From positions 186,001 to 250,000 of the forward strand of contig NZ_JAPWKD010000019.1 of the NCBI RefSeq assembly GCF_028283705.1: a DNA stretch of 64,000 nucleotides. Direction: 5' to 3'. Shown here in pieces: positions 41,811 through 49,480 of this stretch. A model generated the notes under the pieces. It saw only the letters and a list, made by a program, of their open reading frames with translations, searched no databases and was not told the DNA's origin. The DNA comes from Pantoea sp. (lineage in GTDB: Bacteria; Pseudomonadota; Gammaproteobacteria; Enterobacterales; Enterobacteriaceae). Position 1 is the stretch's first letter; each line of letters begins with the position of its first letter. A program made the translations under genes and the position numbers.

Positions 41811-42827
41811 TTATTTTTTTGCTATCCCGATTACGCCAATGCTTATGACGTGATCCAGGAATCTCAACAGCAGTTCTGTCTGGCTCCCGTATTTGTTTTC
41901 GAATTCACCAGGGTTGCGGTGGAGTTCGTCGTGATGCGCCCTGCAAAGCGGTATCACAAACAAATCGTGTGCCTTTGTTCCCATTCCTCCCTGTCCGTGT
42001 CCGATGATGTGATGCGGGTCATCTGCTGGATTATTGCAACAGGCGCATGTCTGCGCTTTGACCCATCGTGTGTACTTCTCATTTTCCAGTCGGCGGCGCT
42101 TTGGCCGCTTCATGAATGATTCCGGTGACTCAGGATCGATAGCCAGGCTGATGACCGCCTTAACTACCTCAACCGCTTCCTGTATCACTTCCCGCGCTGC
42201 GCGCTCAGGCTGGATATGCGATTCCTTCAGTGGGCCGGTAGCCTTTGTCTCTACTGGCATTCGCAGCACACGGCGCGCTGGTGCTTCAGGTATCAGGTCC
42301 GTAAAGTCATTGAGGCAGGCCCACCAGCACAGCTCCGGTAATGTCATCCGATGGTCCGAACCTAACCCCATCTGAATGCAGGCTGATTCAATGACCCATC
42401 GCGCCATGTTCCCTGATGCAACCGCTTCCAGTTGCACAGGCAACCCATTCGCACGGCAGTAGTTATCATCGTGATAGCACAGGCAAACCGTGCCCAATTC
42501 GGTCCGCAAGGTAGTGTAATGCGGATGATGATATGAATCCTTTTTCTGAAGCTGGCAGGCGTTAATTTTTTGCACCCATGCATCATGGGCTTCCCATCCA
42601 CCAGCGGCTTTGATTACCCGGTCATCATTAAAGAATCCTGCCAGTATTTTTTCGTCCAGTAATGGCTGGCTGCTGTCATTGATTAAGCCTGATGGCAGGC
42701 TTGCCAGCTCTCCCGGTGGCGTGCATATCAGAACACGGCCACGGAACAAGGGGAGCAGATCACTCCCCGGCTTTAGAAGTACAATTCCCGTGCGTGGGGC
42801 TACTTCAGGCGTAAGCAATGCTCGCAT
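41811..42827 (-). CDS. DUF968 protein with HNH-like C-terminal domain
   Basis: The 338-residue protein is a long DUF968 member, like those beside Q in lambdoid prophages. The C-terminal ~110 residues hold KAQTCACCNNPADDPHHIIGHGQGGMGTKAHDLFVIPLCRAHHDELHRNP, a zinc/HNH-type nuclease motif. The N-terminal ~200 residues have no motif I know. It may act in phage recombination or DNA processing. Confidence 0.85.
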   Translation of the reverse strand: MRALLTPEVAPRTGIVLLKPGSDLLPLFRGRVLICTPPGELASLPSGLINDSSQPLLDEKILAGFFNDDRVIKAAGGWEAHDAWVQKINACQLQKKDSYHHPHYTTLRTELGTVCLCYHDDNYCRANGLPVQLEAVASGNMARWVIESACIQMGLGSDHRMTLPELCWWACLNDFTDLIPEAPARRVLRMPVETKATGPLKESHIQPERAAREVIQEAVEVVKAVISLAIDPESPESFMKRPKRRRLENEKYTRWVKAQTCACCNNPADDPHHIIGHGQGGMGTKAHDLFVIPLCRAHHDELHRNPGEFENKYGSQTELLLRFLDHVISIGVIGIAKK

Positions 42828-42834
42828 TTACACC

Positions 42835-43614
42835 TCAATGCACGGTTTCAAGCAGGCGAAGAAGCTCCGGGAAACGCGACTCGAAAAAGTGTGGCTGAGT
42901 TTCGCGGGGATTCGCCGGGCTGGTTACGTTTTTCCCGTACATGCACCCTTTGGCAGTGAGTGACCAGAAGTTTTTAACGCCACCAGGCGCTGATCGGCTA
43001 ACCCTTACCTTTTGCTCAACAACACCGACCTTTTCCAGCAGTTTGTATGCCTGGCTTGCCGTTAACTTAATGCCATGAGTTTTCAGTGATGAGGTTAGTG
43101 AGAAACTTGCGCGGCTTGATCCATTTGCTGCATCGGCTGGAGCGTCAATGGCATATACCGGCATCATATTAGGGATACCGTAATACTGTTGAATCTTCTG
43201 ATAAGCGCCGAGTTTTGATGAGTTGGAGAAATTCAGCAGCTTTGAAGCTGACTCAAGGAGGAGAATGCTGGCCTGAACTTCATCAGGCATTGAGACCGGT
43301 TTTTGCTGGTTCGCTATAGCATCATAAGTGCGGATGACTTTCAAACTAAACTCAGGGCTGATCCACATAGCGAAGGAATACACCAACTCCTTGCTAACGA
43401 AAGTACCCTGGTTTTTTCCTCCCTTGATGACCGTTACGGGGATTCCCGTATCGCTCAATAATTCAACAAGGTCTTTAGTTTGCTTCAGACGCATCCAGTC
43501 GTGCGGATCATTTCGACGTTCACCACCAGCAGCCTTATGCAAATCATTAAGGCAATAGCGGCCTTCGTTATCCTGACGAACAGAAACACCATCAATCACT
43601 AAAAGTTGATTCAT
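42835..43614 (-). CDS. KilA-N domain protein
   Basis: ATG 43614 with GGAG upstream gives 259 residues. The N-terminal ~110 residues (MNQLLVIDGVSVRQDNEGRYCLNDLHKAAGGERRNDPHDWMRL...FVSKELVYSFAMWISPEFSLKVIRTYDAI) form a KilA-N DNA-binding domain. The C-terminal half contains a winged-helix-like part (LKTHGIKLTASQAYKLLEKVGVVEQKVRV). Such proteins are phage regulators or antirepressors. The longer open frame upstream is unlikely to be translated. Confidence 0.85.
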   Translation of the reverse strand: MNQLLVIDGVSVRQDNEGRYCLNDLHKAAGGERRNDPHDWMRLKQTKDLVELLSDTGIPVTVIKGGKNQGTFVSKELVYSFAMWISPEFSLKVIRTYDAIANQQKPVSMPDEVQASILLLESASKLLNFSNSSKLGAYQKIQQYYGIPNMMPVYAIDAPADAANGSSRASFSLTSSLKTHGIKLTASQAYKLLEKVGVVEQKVRVSRSAPGGVKNFWSLTAKGCMYGKNVTSPANPRETQPHFFESRFPELLRLLETVH

Positions 43615-43931
43615 GCTAACTACTCCATGCCTTTTCGTTGTTATCCGGTCCCGCCCCATCAACTGCAATTGAACGGGACCAACCTTTGCCGGGGGAATCT
43701 GCAAACGCCCGCCAGCAAATCCATCATAGCGCCTATGAAAATTAATAACATCCCCAGTTGCGCCAATTGCACAACCTGACAAACTACTACATGTTTTCCT
43801 GAATATCTGGAGAGAACATTTACTATACGAATTGATAGAACAGAAAAAGCGCCTGAAGGCGCTAATTGACAACTATTTGATTTTTCTCAAGTTACAATCA
43901 TCTAAAACAACTTAATCATATATACGTAACT
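43615..43931. other. 317-bp intergenic region in early right operon
   Basis: No ORF with a ribosome site is visible. A minus-strand terminator-like hairpin (AGCGCC-TTCA-GGCGCT then UUUUUCUG) lies at about 43844-43863, after the 87-residue gene. The rest may hold a promoter for the KilA-N gene, which I cannot place with confidence. Confidence 0.5.
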
Positions 43932-44195
43932 TCACACTCCATACTCCAGGACTTTTTCTCCTTCATCGGTAAGTCGAACTCTGTAATAGCGTGACATGTC
44001 ACTGGGGTAACGTTCAAAATCAATCAAACCTTCACGAATTAGTGGTGGCAGGCTACGACAATTAACTACTTTCCGTTTATCGTATCTGGGGCCTTTTCTT
44101 ACTTCTACTCCTACAACTTTATCGCCACGCAAATTGTATTCTGCACCGTTTTTCATGCGACGCATCGTATTGTACTTTTCCTCTGACATGCCCAT
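43932..44195 (-). CDS. Small winged-helix-like protein
   Basis: The 87-residue basic protein MGMSEEKYNTMRRMKNGAEYNLRGDKVVGVEVRKGPRYDKRKVVNCRSLPPLIREGLIDFERYPSDMSRYYRVRLTDEGEKVLEYGV ends in a beta-hairpin plus LTDEGEKVL, the usual end of a winged-helix domain. GGAG precedes the ATG. Probably a small DNA-binding regulator. No family name is assigned. Confidence 0.6.
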   Translation of the reverse strand: MGMSEEKYNTMRRMKNGAEYNLRGDKVVGVEVRKGPRYDKRKVVNCRSLPPLIREGLIDFERYPSDMSRYYRVRLTDEGEKVLEYGV

Positions 44196-44351
44196 AAAAT
44201 CACTCCACCTTGAGTTAATTCGTAAACCGATAATTCCAAAAGTTCTCTCTGAGACATGAAGTTGCGTCTAATCTACAACATTTCATATCCCAATATTAAA
44301 TAATCATTACTGATTGTGTACTGTCAAAGTTGGCGGGTTGACAATAGTCTT

Positions 44352-44377
44352 CTCCCGTGAAGCAATAATCACGGGAG
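44352..44377 (-). terminator. 9-bp inverted repeat after methylase gene
   Basis: CTCCCGTGA and TCACGGGAG flank an 8-base loop 21 bp downstream of the MT-A70 stop. There is no U-tract, so it may stabilise RNA or bind protein. Confidence 0.4.
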
Positions 44378-44397
44378 GCGGCTTTTGTAGTTATCTA

Positions 44398-45033
44398 TTA
44401 TTCCGTATAGTTAGCGCTTCCTATGACCAGTTGTACATTGCTGTCACACTGATTGCCCCAGCAATGCCAGCCCTCGGCGGCGGTACGCGCGAATAATTCA
44501 ATGCGTGACACGTCACCATAAAGTTGCTCCAGGCGGTTGCGCACTTCCCACGGCTTCGCGCTATGTTCGCCCAGGCATGAATACACAACCTGCTTAACCG
44601 ATGCGCTGGCGCGTGGCAGGCCAGTACCGCGTGTGGCAATCAGAACGTCCTCGGTGTTACTGCGGGTATGGTTGCCACCGTTCATGCGGGTTTCTGCGTT
44701 GAGCATGTCCAGAAGGTCGGTAAAGTCGTGAATGGTCTGATCCACCAGCGCACGGTTAAAGCGTTTCTCGGCCAGTTGATTCAGCTTCACCCAGGTGAAC
44801 CCCTTCATGGTTCGGACGCGATATCCCCATGATTCAGCCAAGTCTCGCGCTTCCTGGTTGTGGGTGCCGGTGTACCACATAGCCAGAACTGAGTTTTCAG
44901 CCCCCAGCCCCCACACGGGCAGGCGCTTAAGGTCAGCCATAGACATGGTCTGATAGTGATCAGTGGCAGCACCATTGCTGATGCTGTTGTTGTAGGGCCA
45001 CGGAGGATCGGCGTAGTTGAGTTGGTAAGGCAT
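44398..45033 (-). CDS. MT-A70 family adenine DNA methyltransferase
   Basis: The 211-residue protein has MPYQLNYADPPWPYNN, the catalytic DPPW motif, followed by NSVLAMWYTGTHNQEARDLAESWGYRVRTMKGFTWVK and the C-terminal GDVSRIELFARTAAEGWHCWGNQ, typical of phage MT-A70 enzymes. It would methylate N6 of adenine, perhaps to protect phage DNA or affect its packaging or expression. It shares one base with the ParB-like gene upstream. Confidence 0.9.
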   Translation of the reverse strand: MPYQLNYADPPWPYNNSISNGAATDHYQTMSMADLKRLPVWGLGAENSVLAMWYTGTHNQEARDLAESWGYRVRTMKGFTWVKLNQLAEKRFNRALVDQTIHDFTDLLDMLNAETRMNGGNHTRSNTEDVLIATRGTGLPRASASVKQVVYSCLGEHSAKPWEVRNRLEQLYGDVSRIELFARTAAEGWHCWGNQCDSNVQLVIGSANYTE

Positions 45034-45863
45034 TACGCAGCCTCCCCGTTAAGCTCAGTTGCCGCGCGGTATTCAGTGAGGATGTTTTGCACCTCATCAA
45101 TGGTTTCATCATCGAAGCCATACCAATGACCATCGCCAAACGCATCGCTGGAAAAGTCAGCTTTGCTCATAAGCTCAACTAGGCGACGGGCGCGGGTGGC
45201 GCTGAATTGCGGCATAGCTGCGGAACGGGTCAGTTTCTTCTTCCCGCTGGCTTTGGCTTTCTCCAGTTGGGTTTTGGCTACCGTCTCGGCTTTGGTTCCA
45301 TGCTCCCGGACCATTGCTACAGCGGTCGTCGCGGCAACTTCGCCGGTTTTGACCATCTCCTTCAGGCCGTCACCCATCGTCAGTAACTGGAGATGATGAT
45401 CAACATCTGCCAATGAGCGCTTTACCTTCTTCGCAATTTCTGCCGGTTCCCACCCCTGATTGATCATGCGCTGGTACGCGGCGGCACGTTCCAGCGGTTC
45501 CAGTGCCCTGCCCTGGCTGCTTGTGACCATGAAGGCGATGCGGTCGGCTTCACTGCCTACAAAGTCTTTGCACTCCAGTCGGATGTCATGACCCGCTGCC
45601 TGTGCCAGCTTCGCGCCATGCCAGCGGTGATGACCGTCGATTATCTTCACGCCCTCATTTGTCACCTGAACGGCAACAGGCGGGACATACTCACCAGCGA
45701 TAAACGCATCGCGTAACGCTTCAACCTGCTCCTGGTTAATATCGCGAACGTTGTAACCCGGCTCAATGTAGAGTTCGTCCACGCCCAGCAGGTAAGTTTT
45801 GCGGACAGTGATGTTTGTTTCGTTGTCGTCTTTGTTTTTATAAACCTGAAGTAAATTACTCAT
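45033..45863 (-). CDS. ParB/Spo0J-like phage protein
   Basis: ATG 45863 overlaps the preceding small gene's stop (ATGA) and yields 276 residues. The ParB N-terminal signature is VKIIDGHHRWHGAKLAQAAGHDI near residue 70, then a KorB-like helix-turn-helix (GWEPAEIAKKVKRSLADVDHHLQLL) near 135. There is no ParA partner, so a role in regulation or replication is more likely than partition. Its coupling to an MT-A70 methylase recurs in lambdoid phages. Confidence 0.85.
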   Translation of the reverse strand: MSNLLQVYKNKDDNETNITVRKTYLLGVDELYIEPGYNVRDINQEQVEALRDAFIAGEYVPPVAVQVTNEGVKIIDGHHRWHGAKLAQAAGHDIRLECKDFVGSEADRIAFMVTSSQGRALEPLERAAAYQRMINQGWEPAEIAKKVKRSLADVDHHLQLLTMGDGLKEMVKTGEVAATTAVAMVREHGTKAETVAKTQLEKAKASGKKKLTRSAAMPQFSATRARRLVELMSKADFSSDAFGDGHWYGFDDETIDEVQNILTEYRAATELNGEAA

Positions 45864-45982
45864 TTGTGTGTCAGCTCCCATGCCAGGGCGAAAATCAGAA
45901 CGGTTATCATCAGGACCGCAAAGCGGGTTCCACGGTAGAAATCTTCGTTGCGCCGGTAGTGGCGCTGTATGGCTGCTTTCAT
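45860..45982 (-). CDS. 40-residue single-span membrane protein
   Basis: This short frame has a 15-residue basic stretch (KAAIQRHYRRNEDFYRGTR), one membrane helix (FAVLMITVLIFALAWEL) and stop. It overlaps the PerC-like stop and the ParB-like start by 4 bases each (ATGA both times), so it is precisely slotted into the operon and surely translated. Function unknown. Confidence 0.7.
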   Translation of the reverse strand: MKAAIQRHYRRNEDFYRGTRFAVLMITVLIFALAWELTHK

Positions 45983-46392
45983 GGGTGCTTACTCCGTCTT
46001 TCCGGGTAATCAGGCTCAGGCTTCGGTCTTATCCAGTTCGCCATTTCAATGCATTCCTTACGACGCGATTTTGCCTTTTCACGCAGGCCCGGATTCTTAG
46101 TGGCATCAAAGGCCAGCAGCCAGACATTTGCGGCGCGATTCCACCAGCTTTTGTCCTGTAGGCTGTATGCTTTGTCGCTCAGCTCTACGAACTTCTGATC
46201 CTCTTCAGCATCAGGAACGGCACTGAAGTAACGGAAATATTCATCGCGCCACACGTCGCCAGCACCAATCATTTTCGATAACGCCACACTGACGGTTGTT
46301 GTTGCTCTGCCGATAGCTTCAGCAATCTGTGACGGGGTGTTCCCCTGGTGGTTGAGCAGGTGCATCAGGATTAAGGTTTCAGTGTTCATCAT
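45979..46392 (-). CDS. PerC-like regulator with winged-helix domain
   Basis: The 137-residue protein has an N-terminal MarR-like winged helix (LILMHLLNHQGNTPSQIAEAIGRATTTVSVALSKMIGAGDVWRD) and a C-terminal KAYSLQDKSWWNRAANVWLLAFDATKNPGLREKAKSRRKECIEMA segment that matches the PerC/GrlA family. PerC-type proteins in prophages can regulate host adhesion or virulence genes. It is encoded directly after the replication gene. Confidence 0.75.
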   Translation of the reverse strand: MMNTETLILMHLLNHQGNTPSQIAEAIGRATTTVSVALSKMIGAGDVWRDEYFRYFSAVPDAEEDQKFVELSDKAYSLQDKSWWNRAANVWLLAFDATKNPGLREKAKSRRKECIEMANWIRPKPEPDYPERRSKHP

Positions 46393-47276
46393 GCCCCCCG
46401 CCAGCCATCTGGATGCGCGTAATCAACACTTGCGGTCTGGTTAACATCACGCTGCCATTTGCCATTCACACATGGCGGGCGGCCTGATTTGTCCCACTTC
46501 GTTGCCGACTGGAGATAACCAGGGAAGTTTTTCGGGATGAACAGCGTTGCCGGTCGCAGGTACTGAGCCTGATCGGTATCGCGCCAGTGTTCGTTTTTGT
46601 AATCAACAACCAGTTTCAGCTCATCGGGTTCGTAACCCTCAGCAAGACGGGCGCGGATATTCTCCAGTGACGAACGACTGACCTGGAACTTTGAGCCGGT
46701 GGTTTGGTTCAGGTGAGTTAAAACCTGTTTAGCAAGATCGGTAATCACAACTTCCCGGTCGGGTTGCGCAGCAACCTGACAAGAGTCTTTACCTGTAATC
46801 TCTGTAGTATTCTCTGTTGTATTCTCTGTAAGAGATGAGGGCAATTTGCCCCCCATCGATGAGGGTGTATTTGCCCTGTTCGATGAGGGCAACTTATCCC
46901 CCATCGATGAGGGTGAATTTGCACTATTCGATGAGGGCAATTTGCACTCATCGGTAAGCAGCGGGCTTTCGTAGTTAATCGCATAGAAATTGGTGCGATC
47001 ATGCTTCGATTTATTCAGTTGCTCGACGTAGATAAGACCCAGCTTTTTCAGGCTATTTAATGCACGCTTCACGGTGTCAGTTGACCAGAATGGGAATTGC
47101 TCCCCCCACTGCTCATGCGTGTTATAAACCCACTTTTTACCGTCTTTTTCGATGCCTGATGGCGTTTCTTCCAGCCAGTAGCAAATCTGCTGAAGCACGA
47201 TTGCTTCAGGAAGACCAATGCGGGTTGCAAGCTCTGGACTAACCACCAGCGGTTTGACCTTTAGCAGTAAACTCAT
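46389..47276 (-). CDS. O: Replication initiator, lambda O-like position and design
   Basis: ATG 47276 overlaps the preceding stop and follows AGGAAGG, giving 295 residues. The N-terminal ~110 residues are a winged-helix initiator-like domain (KPLVVSPELATRIGLPEAIVLQQICYWLEETPSGIEKDGKKWVYNTHEQW). The middle consists of 8-residue repeats (LPSSNRAN, TPSSMGGK and variants) that encode the DNA iterons. The C-terminal domain (VLTHLNQTTGSKFQVSRSSLENIRARL...LRPATLFIPKNFPGYL) is the conserved phage C-terminal domain. As with lambda O, ori lies inside its own initiator gene. No P or DnaC gene follows. Confidence 0.87.
   Translation of the reverse strand: MSLLLKVKPLVVSPELATRIGLPEAIVLQQICYWLEETPSGIEKDGKKWVYNTHEQWGEQFPFWSTDTVKRALNSLKKLGLIYVEQLNKSKHDRTNFYAINYESPLLTDECKLPSSNSANSPSSMGDKLPSSNRANTPSSMGGKLPSSLTENTTENTTEITGKDSCQVAAQPDREVVITDLAKQVLTHLNQTTGSKFQVSRSSLENIRARLAEGYEPDELKLVVDYKNEHWRDTDQAQYLRPATLFIPKNFPGYLQSATKWDKSGRPPCVNGKWQRDVNQTASVDYAHPDGWRGA
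46834..46953. repeat. Five 24-bp iterons: probable phage replication origin
   Basis: GATGAGGG followed by (C/T)(G/A)(A/T)A(T/C)TT(G/A)(C/T)(C/A)C recurs with starts at 46834, 46858, 46882, 46906 and 46930, an exact 24-bp period. Each unit is eight codons, so the initiator keeps frame across the array. This is the arrangement of lambdoid ori in gene O. Confidence 0.85.
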
Positions 47277-47455
47277 GGCGCTACCTTCCTGAACTTCTTT
47301 CCCCATAACTCGCGGGGCTGCATGCAGGGATGTTCATAACCGGGTCGTTTGAACAAAACGCGGTGATTGACTACATCAACGCCAATTGTTTCAACAACCA
47401 CACCGCGAGGGTCTTTGTAATGCTCAACCCATTGCTTAATGATTTCGGTTTCCAT
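47273..47455 (-). CDS. DUF4222-like small phage protein
   Basis: ATG 47455 overlaps the upstream stop (TGATG) and gives 60 residues: METEIIKQWVEHYKDPRGVVVETIGVDVVNHRVLFKRPGYEHPCMQPRELWGKKFRKV. The RPGYEHPCMQP stretch is typical of DUF4222 proteins in this early position. Function unknown. Confidence 0.7.
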   Translation of the reverse strand: METEIIKQWVEHYKDPRGVVVETIGVDVVNHRVLFKRPGYEHPCMQPRELWGKKFRKVAP

Positions 47456-47739
47456 CAGTTCACCCCGCAATGCTCAGGGCGGTGATAGAACTCCTGCCAT
47501 GCGGCTTTGACTACCATTGCACTTACTTCCTGGTAGTTGTTCACTCCATCAGCTCCGGTTATGATTTGTTCATACCTCAGCGCGCCAGCTACCAGACGGC
47601 AGCGAAATTGCTTTGTTGGTTTTTTCTGGCTTACAATGACCATGCGATTACTTCTCCATGCCGGATGATTTACTCGCAAATCGACGCCCAGGACTGCAAT
47701 CTTGGGCGTCAACCTTTCTGCCATTCTTAAAATGTCCAT
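47455..47739 (-). CDS. Hypothetical early phage protein
   Basis: ATG 47739 overlaps the YmfL-like stop (TGATG) and gives 94 residues (MDILRMAERLTPKIAVLGVDLRVNHPAWRSNRMVIVSQKKPTKQFRCRLVAGALRYEQIITGADGVNNYQEVSAMVVKAAWQEFYHRPEHCGVN). No domain recognised. Basic, probably nucleic-acid binding, encoded in an unbroken chain of coupled early genes. Confidence 0.65.
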   Translation of the reverse strand: MDILRMAERLTPKIAVLGVDLRVNHPAWRSNRMVIVSQKKPTKQFRCRLVAGALRYEQIITGADGVNNYQEVSAMVVKAAWQEFYHRPEHCGVN

Positions 47740-48275
47740 CACGCCTCCGGCGCTTCAAAATGCATTCCCGCTACATCAGCTTTGCGGTTGCTGGCAACAA
47801 ACATATCTACAGAGTGATCGCTTACCCCAACTCCATACAGTGCGAGAAAGCCCATAAAGCCATGAATCTGATGGCGGATTTTCTTGTGAAACAGTTCGGA
47901 CAGGTTTTTATGCTCATGGCTGTCAATCACCCCATCAGACACAGCGGCAAGTTTTGCGCTTGCCAACTCACCATCAGCCGCGTCGGTCTTAAGTTCGATA
48001 TCAAACAGATCGACCTTATCGACGTTCTGCATTGAGGGAATGTCCACCAGCGTCAGCCTACGGCGCGACGCGAAGTGTTCAGCCAGGTAGTTAGTGCCGG
48101 ACAGGTCTTCCATCTTCATCAGCTCATCTACCGTGAAAAAACGGCTCTGGCATTTGCGGTAAAGGTGGTTGTGGAACTGGTCAATGGTCATGCCTAAGTC
48201 GTAAGCCATGCCCAAACGGCCAGCGGGGTGTGCCTTGCACATCAAGCGGATTGCTGTTTTGAGTGTGTCTACCAT
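47739..48275 (-). CDS. YmfL/YdaT-like regulator in the cII position
   Basis: The 178-residue protein has KTAIRLMCKAHPAGRLGMAYDLGMTIDQFHNHLYRKCQSRFFTVDELMKMEDLSGTNYLAEHFASRR, the pattern of YmfL-family putative regulators that follow the cro-like gene in Rac- and e14-type prophages. An N-terminal helix-turn-helix is likely. By place it should act in the lysis/lysogeny choice as a CII analogue, which is inference. Confidence 0.8.
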   Translation of the reverse strand: MVDTLKTAIRLMCKAHPAGRLGMAYDLGMTIDQFHNHLYRKCQSRFFTVDELMKMEDLSGTNYLAEHFASRRRLTLVDIPSMQNVDKVDLFDIELKTDAADGELASAKLAAVSDGVIDSHEHKNLSELFHKKIRHQIHGFMGFLALYGVGVSDHSVDMFVASNRKADVAGMHFEAPEA

Positions 48276-48306
48276 TTCGGTTTTCCTTTGGTAGTTACAG
48301 GGTTAG

Positions 48307-48537
48307 TCAGAGTTGTTTAACATCAGCCACACCATCAGATGGGCTTGGGTAGATATCTGGTCTGAGTTCATGAGGTGTAACGCCAGTTATCTGGAAGATA
48401 CTGATAACGCGCTCAGCTGGTACAACACCTGATGAGCGGTTTTGCCAGTAACTAACAGTCATTGGGGAAACGCCGAGTTTTATAGCCAAAGCGCGTGCGG
48501 AGCCTGCCGCCTTAATCGCTTTATTCAATGCTTCCAT
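48307..48537 (-). CDS. Cro-like repressor of the YdaS type
   Basis: ATG 48537 follows GGAG by 8 bases and gives 76 residues. MEALNKAIKAAGSARALAIKLGVSPMTVSYWQNRSSGVVPAERVISIFQITGVTPHELRPDIYP is a YdaS-type helix-turn-helix. It is the first gene from pR and divergent from cI, so it is the functional Cro. A longer frame begins at 48564. Confidence 0.88.
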   Translation of the reverse strand: MEALNKAIKAAGSARALAIKLGVSPMTVSYWQNRSSGVVPAERVISIFQITGVTPHELRPDIYPSPSDGVADVKQL

Positions 48538-48569
48538 TGTCCATCTCCGGTTTATATTCGACACACAGA

Positions 48570-48637
48570 TTAAACAATAAGTTTATACGCTAGTCAACTT
48601 AAGGTTTATTCCCATGTGTAAACATAACGTTTACAAT
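48570..48637. promoter_or_regulatory. Right operators, pR and cI promoter
   Basis: Three 15-bp operator copies fit T(A/C)AAC-N5-GTTTA: 48571-48585, 48594-48608 and 48619-48633. pR on the minus strand is TTGACT (48593-48598), 17 bases, TTTAAT (48570-48575), overlapped by the first two. For cI, TACAAT at 48632-48637 would start RNA at about 48644, exactly an ATG, which suggests a leaderless repressor mRNA as in lambda. Confidence 0.85.
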
Positions 48638-48643
48638 GAACTT

Positions 48644-49339
48644 ATGAAAATGAACAGTGCGAAACCATCTATGAGCAAGACAGAAAGGCTTGATGAGCTA
48701 CTTAGACTCACTGGTTTAACCAAAGCTGACCTTGCAAGAATTGCGGAAGTTTCCCCGCAGGCTGTAAACGGCTGGTTCAAACGTGGTGAAATAGGTAAAG
48801 ACTCAGCTAAGAAAATTGCCACAGATAAGGGGTTGAACCTGTCATGGATACTTGGAGAAAGTGATCAGCCCTACGAGACAAATCAGCAGAATTTGACACA
48901 TGATGTCGAGGTTGTCGGCAATATAATGAATGGTTTAATACCTGTTAAAGGTGACGCTGTTCTGGGCATGGATGGGCTTATTGATATGATGGAGTTTCAC
49001 GCGGGCTGGTTAAGAATCTATAGCGATGACCGTGAGGCTTATGGTGTAAGAGTTCGTGGTGATAGCATGTGGCCACGTATTCAGTCAGGTGAATTCGTAG
49101 TTATCGAACCAAATACAAAAGTTCATCCTGGCGATGAAGTGTTCATCAGAACGGCTGACGGACACAACATGATTAAGATACTGAATTACAATAGAGCTGG
49201 TGACTATCAGTTCACCAGTATCAACAATGATCATAAGCCATTCACTTTACCGGTGAAGCAGGTTGATAAAGTGCATTTTGTTTCTGGAATCATCAAAGCA
49301 ACCCGTTTTATCTCTGCTGATGATGTAGAAAAAGAGTAA
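48644..49339 (+). CDS. cI: CI repressor, S24 self-cleaving
   Basis: From ATG 48644 the product has 231 residues: a helix-turn-helix (TKADLARIAEVSPQAVNGWFKRGEIGKDSAKKIA), a linker with the presumed cleavage site in KGDAVLGMDG, and an S24 domain with the catalytic Ser in VRGDSMWPRIQSGEF and Lys in HNMIKILNY. RecA-stimulated cleavage would induce the prophage. An ATG at 48614 would place the start inside an operator and is unlikely. 48650 is possible. Confidence 0.92.
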   Translation: MKMNSAKPSMSKTERLDELLRLTGLTKADLARIAEVSPQAVNGWFKRGEIGKDSAKKIATDKGLNLSWILGESDQPYETNQQNLTHDVEVVGNIMNGLIPVKGDAVLGMDGLIDMMEFHAGWLRIYSDDREAYGVRVRGDSMWPRIQSGEFVVIEPNTKVHPGDEVFIRTADGHNMIKILNYNRAGDYQFTSINNDHKPFTLPVKQVDKVHFVSGIIKATRFISADDVEKE

Positions 49340-49357
49340 TCCCGCCCCCTTTCACAT

Positions 49358-49381
49358 AACCGGCCTCGCGCCGGTTTTTTT
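49358..49381 (+). terminator. Terminator after cI
   Basis: AACCGG-CCTCGCG-CCGGTT followed by a T-run, 18 bp after the cI stop and before pL. Confidence 0.85.
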
Positions 49382-49419
49382 GTGCCTTTTTTAAAAAAGT
49401 TAGCATCCCCACCGCAAAG

Positions 49420-49474
49420 TAAACAAAATATTTATCAACACAATGTTGACTCAATTATAAACATATAGTTTAAT
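49420..49474 (+). promoter_or_regulatory. Left operators and pL
   Basis: Operator copies at 49420-49434 (TAAACAAAATATTTA), 49435-49449 (TCAACACAATGTTGA) and 49458-49472 (TAAACATATAGTTTA). pL is TTGACT (49446-49451), 17 bases, TTTAAT (49469-49474): the same hexamers and spacing as pR. RNA should start near 49481. Confidence 0.87.
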
Positions 49475-49480
49475 CAATTC

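Noticed and set aside
42835..43872. 345-codon version of the KilA-N protein
   Set aside because: The added 86 residues have no similarity to the family and cross a terminator-like hairpin. ATG 43614 starts the domain and has a ribosome site.
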